DNA of 8,302 nt from Bacteroidales bacterium (GTDB lineage: Bacteria > Bacteroidota > Bacteroidia > Bacteroidales > UBA10428), in NCBI GenBank assembly GCA_016938095.1, contig JAFGVG010000428.1, forward strand, positions 1 to 8,302. Direction: 5' to 3'. A program made the position numbers and the translations under genes. The notes under the pieces are model-generated. The model was not told the origin of the DNA. It made no database searches and saw nothing but the letters and a program-made list of their open reading frames with translations. Positions 1 to 6,424 of this stretch are shown piece after piece; the stretch's first letter is position 1; the number at the start of each line of letters is the position of its first letter.

Positions 1-47
1 CCCAGTTCACGGGCAACGTCCTTAATGGTGATCTGGTGAATTTTCAT
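1..47 (-). CDS. LacI/GalR-family transcriptional regulator, N-terminal fragment
   Basis: Only the first 15 codons are in the window, read leftward from an ATG at 47-45; the rest lies beyond base 1. They translate as MKIHQITIKDVAREL, followed by the first two bases (GG) of a probable Gly codon. The ITIKDVARELG pattern is the start of the helix-turn-helix DNA-binding domain of LacI/GalR repressors, where T-[IL]-x-D-[VI]-A is close to invariant. The gene is divergent from susC and shares a control region containing LacI-type palindromes, so it is very likely the local regulator of the starch operon and of itself. LacI-family proteins are cytoplasmic dimers or tetramers whose DNA binding responds to a sugar ligand. 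The ligand cannot be read here; maltose or a maltooligosaccharide is the obvious guess from context. Family assignment is fairly secure despite the short fragment; repressor versus activator is not decided. Confidence 0.85.
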   Translation of the reverse strand, partial: MKIHQITIKDVAREL

Positions 48-105
48 TCAGAATAACTTGGTTTGGTTTAATGGTTTTGTAATAATACTGAAAAAAAAGC
101 GCAAC

Positions 106-119
106 CACAAACGTTTGTG
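106..119. promoter_or_regulatory. LacI-type operator 1 (perfect 14-base palindrome)
   Basis: CACAAACGTTTGTG is a perfect palindrome centred on the CG at 112-113. The core CAAACGTTTG, with its central CG, is the classic LacI/GalR-family operator core; the PurR and CcpA sites are built the same way. It lies 58 bases upstream of the lacI-type start and about 216 bases upstream of the susC start. The divergent LacI-family gene is the obvious candidate to bind it. Confidence 0.8.
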
Positions 120-130
120 CAAACGTTTGC
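119..130. promoter_or_regulatory. LacI-type operator 2 (perfect 12-base palindrome)
   Basis: GCAAACGTTTGC is a perfect palindrome centred at 124-125. It has the same ten-base core as operator 1 and shares base 119 with it. The centre-to-centre distance to operator 1 is exactly 12 bases. LacI-family dimers usually cover 16-20 bases, so operators 1 and 2 probably cannot each hold a dimer independently. Confidence 0.8.
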
Positions 131-144
131 GGAATCGTTTGCGC
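129..144. promoter_or_regulatory. LacI-type operator 3 (imperfect 16-base palindrome)
   Basis: GCGGAATCGTTTGCGC is centred at 136-137, another exact 12-base step from operator 2. Six of its eight symmetric base pairs match; the mismatches are 132/141 and 135/138. Its right half, CGTTTGC, is identical to that of operator 2, while the left half has diverged. It is probably a weaker site or a degraded copy. Confidence 0.6.
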
Positions 145-173
145 GGAATTTGCACAGTTTCAGCATGTTTTTT

Positions 174-205
174 TTTGAGTTTGCAACTATGAACAACGAA
201 CTTTG
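174..205 (+). promoter_or_regulatory. Candidate Bacteroidota-type promoter for the susCDE operon
   Basis: The primary sigma factor of Bacteroidota recognises TTTG near -33 and TAnnTTTG near -7, about 19-21 bases apart. Here TTTG at 174-177 is followed, after 20 bases, by GAACTTTG at 198-205, which matches five of the six fixed positions of the -7 element (G in place of T at the first). Transcription would start near 210, giving a leader of about 125 bases. A second possible -7 element, TAGGTTTTG at 222-230, has one extra spacer base. If the first is right, the operator array lies roughly 65-105 bases upstream of the start point. Confidence 0.35.
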
Positions 206-335
206 TTAATGCAATAAGAATTAGGTTTTGACAATTGATTTACTAATTATCGGGAAAGCTTTAGTAATCATCTGAATCTGCTTATTATTTTCAGCAAAAC
301 AGATTAACTAATTATTAACGATTAAAACTAATTCA
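206..335 (+). other. AT-rich 5' leader of susC, no gene
   Basis: No open reading frame or recognised riboswitch is visible. The stretch holds three copies of ACTAATT (242-248, 307-313 and 327-333), the first two extended to ACTAATTAT. A weak hairpin is possible between 240-246 and 261-267 (seven pairs, loop of 14). Another six-base stem could form between 275-280 and 300-305. The bases just before the susC start are AT-rich with no Shine-Dalgarno motif, as is common in Bacteroidota. A regulatory role for the repeats or stems is not shown. Confidence 0.35.
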
Positions 336-3284
336 ATGACGCAAAAAGCAATTACCCTATGGAAGGTATTCATTTTACTGATACTTTTCATTCCAGGTAC
401 TCTTTTGGCCCAGGATTATACGGTAAGTGGGAAGGTGACAGATAAAAACACCGGTGAGACATTACCTGGTGTTAATATCCTGGTTAAAGGTACCACTACG
501 GGCCAAACAACTGATATTGATGGCAACTTTTCCATAAAACTAAACCAGCCGGCAACTTTGGTGTTTTCATATATAGGCTATTCAACTAATGAAGTACTGG
601 TTGACAAATCTCAAACCTTGAATATCCAAATGGAGCTTATGGTTTCCACCCTTGATGAAATAATCGTTATCGGATATGGAACGCAAAAAAAGGTCGATAA
701 AACGGGTGCTGTTGCACATATTACTTCTGATGAATTAGGACAAGGTGTATTGACGGACCCAATTCAAGGCATACAAAGCAAGATTTCAGGTGTTCTTGTT
801 TCGAAAAAAGGAGGTGATCCCAATTCAGGTTTCGTTGTGAAAATCCGTGGCGCAGCAGGTTTTAATTCCAATACACAACCGTTATATGTAATTGATGGGG
901 TGCCAAATGCAGATCCAACGGCTATAGCCCCTGAGGATATTGAGAATTATTCCGTACTTAAAGATGCTGCTTCATCAGCAATATATGGATCTCAAGGTTC
1001 GAACGGGGTTATTATTATTACAACCAAAAAGGGGAATGCAGGAAAAGGAACACTTCAATTCAGTGCGAAAATTTCAGCCGACAAAGTTGCCAAGAATCTT
1101 GACTTACTGACTGGTTCAGAAATAAGAGATTATGTTGATACTTATAGTTTGGATTTTACCGACGGAGGTGCGAATGTCGATTGGCAAGATCAGGTATTGC
1201 GTACTGGTTTTACCCAGAACTACAACCTGAATTATTCTGGCGGAACCGAAAACTCCAGTTATTACGGTTCAATAACCCATGCCATTTGGGAGGGTATAAT
1301 GAAAGGGACTCAGAAGGAACGTACAATAGGCAAAGTTAACCTCATGCATAAAGCACTTAATAATAAATTAACCTTGTTTGGAAGTGTTTCGGGATCATTT
1401 GAGGATAACGATTATGAAAGTTATGATGGTTTTGATAAGGACGATATTATCTACCAGGCCATTTCACATAACCCAACAGACCCGGTTAAAGATGCAAATG
1501 GCAATTATTATAAAACAATCAGGGCTTTTAATTACGAAAATCCACTTGCTGTAATTGACGGTATCGACAATATTCGAACGGCAAAGAGCTTTTTTGGCAA
1601 CTTTAAAGCGGATATGGAGTTTTTTCCGGGATTCATTGGAACGGCCAGCTTTGGCTACACATTGGATGACAGAATTAGTTCTTATTTCAGACCGAAAGGC
1701 AGTATTTATGCTACAGCAGATAATGGTTTTGGAAAGAAAGAATATGGCAAGAATCAGCAAAAGCTACTTGAGTTGACTAGCAATTATACGAAATCAATTG
1801 ACAGGCATAACCTTAACCTTATGGCGGGTTACTCATGGCAGGAGTCTGATTGGGATGGCTTCTATGCTCAGGCCGAGAATCCACAGTCTGATTTCATTAA
1901 ATACAATAATCTGGGTTCATTTATTGATATCACAAGTTCCAGCATTGGTTCGTGGGCAGGAGAGTCGAGACTTATCGGATTCTTTGGCCGTGTTCAGTAT
2001 AATTTTGATTCTCATTATTACCTGGCTGCTTCCATCCGGCGAGATGGTTCTACAAAATTCGGGGAAAACTACAAATGGGGTTGGTTCCCTACCATATCAG
2101 CTGGCTGGAATATAGACAGAGAAAACTTCATGCAGAACTTGTCCTTCGTTAACCAATTAAAACTTAGGGCTAGTTACGGTGTCTCCGGAAATCAAAAAAT
2201 TGGAGAATACCGTAGTCAGGTAGTATTTCAACCAACAGGTACTGCTATTGATCCAGAAACAGGCCAGCAGGTAACAACTTTTGGACCAGCCTGGAACAGT
2301 AATCCTGATTTACGATGGGAAAGAACTTCGGAATTTAATGTCGGAATCGATTTTGCATTACTTAAAAGCAGGGTTAGCGGTAGTTTTGAGGTATATACAA
2401 AGCTGACAGAGGACTTACTTGGCGAATACCAGGTTCCTGTACCTCCAAACCTGGCACGAACCACTTTCGCCAATTCAGGAAGTATGCGTAATACTGGAAT
2501 TGAACTATTTCTGCAGGTGTTTGCTGTTGATAAAACCAACATAAGATGGAAGACTTCATTAAACTTAACGCATTTCAAAACGGAAATAGGTGATTTGGGT
2601 GAATTTGTTGAAGGCGAGGTAAGAAGAGATGGGTATCTTACTGGCAGGGGGTTGATCGGAGACTTAAATTATATAACAGGCAATATTGAAGGGGAAGAAC
2701 TGGGTTCTTTTTACCTGCCAAAATATGTTGCCCTTTCGTCGGATGGTTTTTTTCTATATGAATCAGAATCCGGAGGTATTACCCGTGAGCTGAATAAGGC
2801 AAGGCGTTATATTGCCGGAAGTCCTTCTCCGGACCTGGAAATCGGGTGGTCGAACACTGTGACTTTTTACAGGCATTTTGATCTCGATTTTACCTTCCGC
2901 TCAATAATTGGTAACGATGTTTATAATGCGACACGCATGTTTTTTGATTATCCTGGATTACTGCCTAGTTTGAATGCTGTACCTGAAGCAATAGATTGGA
3001 AGACTCAGGGCAGAACGCAAGGACCTACCATTGCTGACATATATGTAGAGGATGGTTCATTTCTACGGCTTGACTATGTTGCGCTGGGTTACAACTGGAT
3101 TCCCAAAAGCAAAAGCATTAAGAACTTAAAAGTCAGTGTTTCATCGAATAACCTATTTATTCTAACCGGATATTCAGGAGTAGACCCGGAAACAAGTTTC
3201 GAAGGATTATCTTTTGGAGTTGACCAATACAATGTTTACCCAAAAACAAGAACATTCACTGTAGGATTAACAGCAACGTTTTAA
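336..3284 (+). CDS. susC: SusC-family TonB-dependent outer-membrane transporter
   Basis: This 982-residue protein is the outer-membrane channel of a SusCD pair; it imports glycan fragments using TonB/ExbBD energy. Residues 1-25 are a signal peptide, cleaved after LLA before Q26. Residues about 28-103 form the carboxypeptidase-regulatory-like beta-sandwich (VSGKVTDKNTGETLPGVNI, then TDIDGNFSI). LDEIIVIGYG at 106-115 is the TonB-box-like motif. The plug domain follows to about residue 233, with PLYVIDGVP and the closing NGVIIITTKKG. The remainder is the 22-strand barrel, ending in an aromatic Phe (TFTVGLTATF) as expected for BAM-inserted proteins. Length is normal for the family, with no frameshift. 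There is no STN domain before the regulatory domain, so signalling to an anti-sigma factor is not expected. Substrate is inferred from neighbours: maltooligosaccharides from starch. The symbol is used in the family sense. Confidence 0.95.
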   Translation: MTQKAITLWKVFILLILFIPGTLLAQDYTVSGKVTDKNTGETLPGVNILVKGTTTGQTTDIDGNFSIKLNQPATLVFSYIGYSTNEVLVDKSQTLNIQMELMVSTLDEIIVIGYGTQKKVDKTGAVAHITSDELGQGVLTDPIQGIQSKISGVLVSKKGGDPNSGFVVKIRGAAGFNSNTQPLYVIDGVPNADPTAIAPEDIENYSVLKDAASSAIYGSQGSNGVIIITTKKGNAGKGTLQFSAKISADKVAKNLDLLTGSEIRDYVDTYSLDFTDGGANVDWQDQVLRTGFTQNYNLNYSGGTENSSYYGSITHAIWEGIMKGTQKERTIGKVNLMHKALNNKLTLFGSVSGSFEDNDYESYDGFDKDDIIYQAISHNPTDPVKDANGNYYKTIRAFNYENPLAVIDGIDNIRTAKSFFGNFKADMEFFPGFIGTASFGYTLDDRISSYFRPKGSIYATADNGFGKKEYGKNQQKLLELTSNYTKSIDRHNLNLMAGYSWQESDWDGFYAQAENPQSDFIKYNNLGSFIDITSSSIGSWAGESRLIGFFGRVQYNFDSHYYLAASIRRDGSTKFGENYKWGWFPTISAGWNIDRENFMQNLSFVNQLKLRASYGVSGNQKIGEYRSQVVFQPTGTAIDPETGQQVTTFGPAWNSNPDLRWERTSEFNVGIDFALLKSRVSGSFEVYTKLTEDLLGEYQVPVPPNLARTTFANSGSMRNTGIELFLQVFAVDKTNIRWKTSLNLTHFKTEIGDLGEFVEGEVRRDGYLTGRGLIGDLNYITGNIEGEELGSFYLPKYVALSSDGFFLYESESGGITRELNKARRYIAGSPSPDLEIGWSNTVTFYRHFDLDFTFRSIIGNDVYNATRMFFDYPGLLPSLNAVPEAIDWKTQGRTQGPTIADIYVEDGSFLRLDYVALGYNWIPKSKSIKNLKVSVSSNNLFILTGYSGVDPETSFEGLSFGVDQYNVYPKTRTFTVGLTATF

Positions 3285-3295
3285 AGAAGTATAAT

Positions 3296-4804
3296 ATGAA
3301 AAAATTCGGCATAATACTATTTCTGCTTACATTGATAGGTACAGCTTGTACAGATCTTGATGAGCAACTTTACGATAAACTCCCTGAGGATGTTTATCCC
3401 GAAAGTGATGCCCAGATTGCCAGTATGAGTGTAGATGCTTATAAACAAATGCAACCACTTTGTGATGACGAAGGCTGGTGGTTTTGGGCCCAGGAAGTTA
3501 CATCTGATGAGTTGGTTTTTCCTACGCGTGATGCCGACTGGGATGATGGTGGTAAATGGAGGGTAATGTATCAGCATACATGGAACAACGATGTGGAAGG
3601 CGTAAATCGCATGTGGGAAAAACTATTCTCAGGTGTTACACGCAGCAATCAGATCCTCGATATGCTCAGACAATTGCCTTCAACAGAAGCTATAGAGGCT
3701 AAAATTAAGGAGGTTGAGGTTATCAGGTCTTTTTTCTACTATTTAATAATTGATAATTATGGCGATGCACCCTATTTGTCATCTTTCTCAGGAGTTCCTG
3801 CTCAACCTTTCAAAAATTATCGTGCAGCCATATTTGATAGTCTTACCACTGTTGTTGAGAATAACCTGTCTGCACTCAAGCCAATAAATAATAAGTACAT
3901 GGCTACCCGGAATTTTGCCTTTGCATTGCTTGCAAAGCTCTATCTTAATGCTGAGGTTTATACAGGAACGCCGCAATGGGAGAAGGCCAAACAGTATACA
4001 GACAGTATTATTGCTTCACCATTTTATTCTCTAGATCTTACTGTAACTGCACCATTCGCAACTAACAACGAGTCAAATGGTGAGATAATATTTTCAATAC
4101 CCTATGATGAAGATGATTATCAGGGATTTAGGATTCATATGCGAACTCTTCACTATCAGTCGAACCTAACATATGATATGACTGTTGGACCATGGAACGG
4201 ATGCGCAGTTACAAATCAACACTTTAGTACATATGCTGACACTGATCTCAGAAAAGATGCGTATTTTATGTATGGCCCTCAATATGATAGCAATGGACAA
4301 CCTATAATTGAATCGGTTACAGGGGCTCCCTTGAATCTTAATCCGATAATTCCAGCACTGAGAATGGATGCCACATTTACACCGACCGAGATAAGGACGT
4401 CAGGTGCCCGTATTAAGAAGTATGAGATTAAAAAAGGTGCAAAAGAGAATCTGAGCAATGACTTTCCTTTGTTCCGTCTTAGTGATTTCTACCTGATTAA
4501 AGCAGAAGTTGAAATTCGTTTGGGAAATGATGGCGATGAATGGATCAATTATATCAGGAGAAGAGCCAATGTTAGCGAATTCGATGGTGCAACGCTCGAT
4601 GATGTTTTAGCAGAAAGAGGCCGGGAATTATTTGCTGAAGGTCAACGAAGGCAGGATCTCATAAGGTACGGAAAGTATACCAAAGCCTGGTGGGCTAAAG
4701 GAGATGCTCAAGGCGGAACAAGTAACGACCCAGCAGTTCAAACTTTCCCTATCCCCAAGTGGGCTACTGACGCAAATCCGAATTTATTAGCTGATCCACA
4801 ATAA
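3296..4804 (+). CDS. susD: SusD/RagB-family starch-binding outer-membrane lipoprotein
   Basis: This 502-residue protein is the lid subunit that sits over the SusC channel and captures glycan chains at the cell surface. Residues 1-17 are a lipoprotein signal peptide with Cys18 as the likely lipidation site (LIGTAC). Gly at the -3 position is unusual, since Leu, Val or Ile is the norm. Acidic residues follow the Cys (TDLDEQ). The N-terminal part, about 20-270, carries the helical repeat scaffold of SusD proteins. The C-terminal SusD/RagB region includes FPLFRLSDFYLIKAEVEIR (about 390-408) and ERGRELFAEGQRRQDLIRYG (about 439-458), both strong family signatures. The ending FPIPKWATDANPNL is the typical SusD tail. 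The gene starts 11 bases after susC with a purine-rich AAAGAAG ahead of the ATG, so it is surely co-transcribed. Length is slightly below the usual 520-580. Starch specificity is inferred from context. Confidence 0.95.
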   Translation: MKKFGIILFLLTLIGTACTDLDEQLYDKLPEDVYPESDAQIASMSVDAYKQMQPLCDDEGWWFWAQEVTSDELVFPTRDADWDDGGKWRVMYQHTWNNDVEGVNRMWEKLFSGVTRSNQILDMLRQLPSTEAIEAKIKEVEVIRSFFYYLIIDNYGDAPYLSSFSGVPAQPFKNYRAAIFDSLTTVVENNLSALKPINNKYMATRNFAFALLAKLYLNAEVYTGTPQWEKAKQYTDSIIASPFYSLDLTVTAPFATNNESNGEIIFSIPYDEDDYQGFRIHMRTLHYQSNLTYDMTVGPWNGCAVTNQHFSTYADTDLRKDAYFMYGPQYDSNGQPIIESVTGAPLNLNPIIPALRMDATFTPTEIRTSGARIKKYEIKKGAKENLSNDFPLFRLSDFYLIKAEVEIRLGNDGDEWINYIRRRANVSEFDGATLDDVLAERGRELFAEGQRRQDLIRYGKYTKAWWAKGDAQGGTSNDPAVQTFPIPKWATDANPNLLADPQ

Positions 4805-4831
4805 ACTATGATTATTTAATTATAACTTAAA

Positions 4832-6343
4832 ATGACTATTATGATGAGAGATTATTTAAAGATGTTGGTCAGGTATTCCTGGCTTGCATTAGCGTTGGTT
4901 CTTACATTCACCTTTTCCTCATGTAAGGATGATGATGATGATGATCCTGTTCCTCCTATTTTGGTTGAGGACGGCTTCTATGTAGTTGGCTCTGGAACCG
5001 CATTAACTGAACTTGATAGCAAAGGAATGATGAAGGTAACTAAAAACGAGGTTTTACAGGAAACCAGACCTGAATTGCTCGAAATGTACATTGCAGTTAA
5101 AGGTGGTACTGATGGGTTTAACATTGTAGAAGTTACAGGCCAAACGAAGAAAACCTACGGACCAGGAAATGATTTTGCGGTTGTAGGTGAGGCCGATCGC
5201 GTAACGGATGATCCCAAGGTTGATTTCTGGCGTGGTTCATACATCGAAACGGCCACCAAGTTCACCGTTCCAGAAGATGGATTGTACCATGTGGTAATTG
5301 ACACCGAATTGGGTGTTGCCGTAATTTGCCCGGTTGAATGGGGTGTAATTGGCGGAGCAACTCCGACAGGTTGGAGCGGCAGCACTCCGCTTCCTATGAA
5401 AGGTGCTTTCGATTTGAACACCATGACTTTTGAAGCTGCTGAAGTAACCTTGCTGGTAAATGAATACAAATTCCGCTATTCAGATGGCTGGAAGATTGTA
5501 TTGGATGAAAACTATGACCTGGGAGGCGGCAATAAAGGAATTAAAGTGAATACCAACTTCGGTGGTGCTTTAAATGCACTGGTTGCTGGTGGTGCTAATA
5601 TTGCCAATGCAACCTATGCGGTATACAAAATCTCAATGACCTGGACTTTGGGAACAGGTACAACGGCTGCCGTTACCTATGTGAAAGATGGCGAGCCTTT
5701 GCCTGAATACCCCGAAGAATTATATATGGTAGGTAGTGCACTCGACACTGCTGATACAGATGTTGACGGAACTCCTGATGGCTGGCAATGGACTTTGGCA
5801 AATTATCCGATGATCCCGGTTCACAGTCATCCCGAACTGTTCTGGAAGATCGTTTGGCTATATGAAGGCGAAGGTTTCAAATTCGCCCCGCAACGCGATT
5901 GGATAGGTGATTTCGGTAAAACCGGAGATGCCACTGACGGTGTATTTGGTAAGGGTGCTGATAACGTTCCTGTTCCCGATGCAGGCAGTGGATACTATAT
6001 TGTTGTTGTTGATTTGGAAAATGAGACTGTTGAAGTTAATCCTGCAACAGTTTACGGAATTGGTGACGCATTTGGCAGCTATGACGAGAAAAAACCAGAA
6101 TACCTGTTTACTGTTGATAATGCCAACAAGGTGATTAAATTTACTGATGTTCTTGCAGCAACTGAATTGCGTATGTACGCTGCAGCATCTACCCTGGCAT
6201 GTGATTGGTGGCAGGCTGAATTCATGATACTCGAAGGAGTTATTGAATTCCGTGGTACCGGAAACGACCAGGCACGTGTTGCTGTTACGGCAGGACAGGA
6301 TGTTTCATTGAACTTTAAAGACCTCACCGGAACCATCGAGTAG
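4832..6343 (+). CDS. susE: SusE/SusF-family surface starch-binding lipoprotein
   Basis: This 503-residue protein should be an outer-membrane lipoprotein that holds starch at the surface without hydrolysing it. The signal peptide runs to Ser30, with Cys31 lipidated (FSSC). KDDDDDD follows directly and matches the Lys-(Asp/Glu)2 lipoprotein export signal of Bacteroidota, so surface exposure is likely. Four beta modules seem to follow, each opening with a similar strand: GFYVVGSG (about 47), WGVIGGATPTGW (about 170), ELYMVGSA (about 297) and TVYGIGDAF (about 409). The second and third resemble starch-binding modules. The stretch ELFWKIVWLYEGEGFKFAPQ with W and GDFGK after it is typical of SusE homologues. 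The third module has an insertion, DTDVDGTPDG (308-317), resembling a calcium loop. Met1, Met4 and Met5 are all possible starts; I use the first. The gap after susD is 27 bases. SusE and SusF cannot be separated from sequence alone. Confidence 0.88.
   Translation: MTIMMRDYLKMLVRYSWLALALVLTFTFSSCKDDDDDDPVPPILVEDGFYVVGSGTALTELDSKGMMKVTKNEVLQETRPELLEMYIAVKGGTDGFNIVEVTGQTKKTYGPGNDFAVVGEADRVTDDPKVDFWRGSYIETATKFTVPEDGLYHVVIDTELGVAVICPVEWGVIGGATPTGWSGSTPLPMKGAFDLNTMTFEAAEVTLLVNEYKFRYSDGWKIVLDENYDLGGGNKGIKVNTNFGGALNALVAGGANIANATYAVYKISMTWTLGTGTTAAVTYVKDGEPLPEYPEELYMVGSALDTADTDVDGTPDGWQWTLANYPMIPVHSHPELFWKIVWLYEGEGFKFAPQRDWIGDFGKTGDATDGVFGKGADNVPVPDAGSGYYIVVVDLENETVEVNPATVYGIGDAFGSYDEKKPEYLFTVDNANKVIKFTDVLAATELRMYAAASTLACDWWQAEFMILEGVIEFRGTGNDQARVAVTAGQDVSLNFKDLTGTIE
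4928..4945 (+). repeat. (GAT)6 trinucleotide run encoding Asp33-Asp38 of the SusE-like protein
   Basis: Six perfect GAT codons follow the Cys31-Lys32 codons. They encode the acidic stretch directly after the lipidated cysteine, which overlaps the surface-export signal. Changes in copy number would stay in frame and only alter the length of the acidic tether. Confidence 0.85.
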
Positions 6344-6375
6344 TTTTAGGGGTTATTTCATAAAGCGGTGCATTT

Positions 6376-6408
6376 CGGAGACCCCGCCCTCAGCGGGGTC
6401 TCTGTTTT
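6376..6408 (+). terminator. Strong intrinsic terminator after the SusE-like gene
   Basis: A ten-base perfect stem pairs GAGACCCCGC (6378-6387) with GCGGGGTCTC (6393-6402) around the loop CCTCA. It can be extended by a G-U pair (6377/6403) and a C-G pair (6376/6404), then runs straight into TTTT at 6405-6408. It lies 32 bases after the susE-like stop and 16 bases before the amylase start. It should stop or attenuate transcription between the two genes. The stem is almost symmetric, but the reverse direction lacks a comparable T-tract. Confidence 0.88.
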
Positions 6409-6424
6409 ATTAATTATTCAGGCC

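Noticed and set aside
106..144. Tandem repeat array as a possible CRISPR or iteron origin
   Set aside because: Units are 12-base palindromes with no unique spacers, and they sit between divergent genes, one of which encodes a LacI-family protein. Operators explain them better.
143..154. A fourth operator unit in the same 12-base register
   Set aside because: GCGGAATTTGCA lacks the central CG, and its TTTGC is out of register by one base; the match is no better than chance.
2228..2578. Minus-strand open frame of 116 codons inside susC
   Set aside because: It lies wholly within a well-supported coding frame and shows no domain or credible start context.
5155..5469. Minus-strand open frame of 104 codons inside the susE-like gene
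   Set aside because: It is low-complexity Ser/Thr/Val-rich sequence, as expected from the complement of a beta-rich protein gene.
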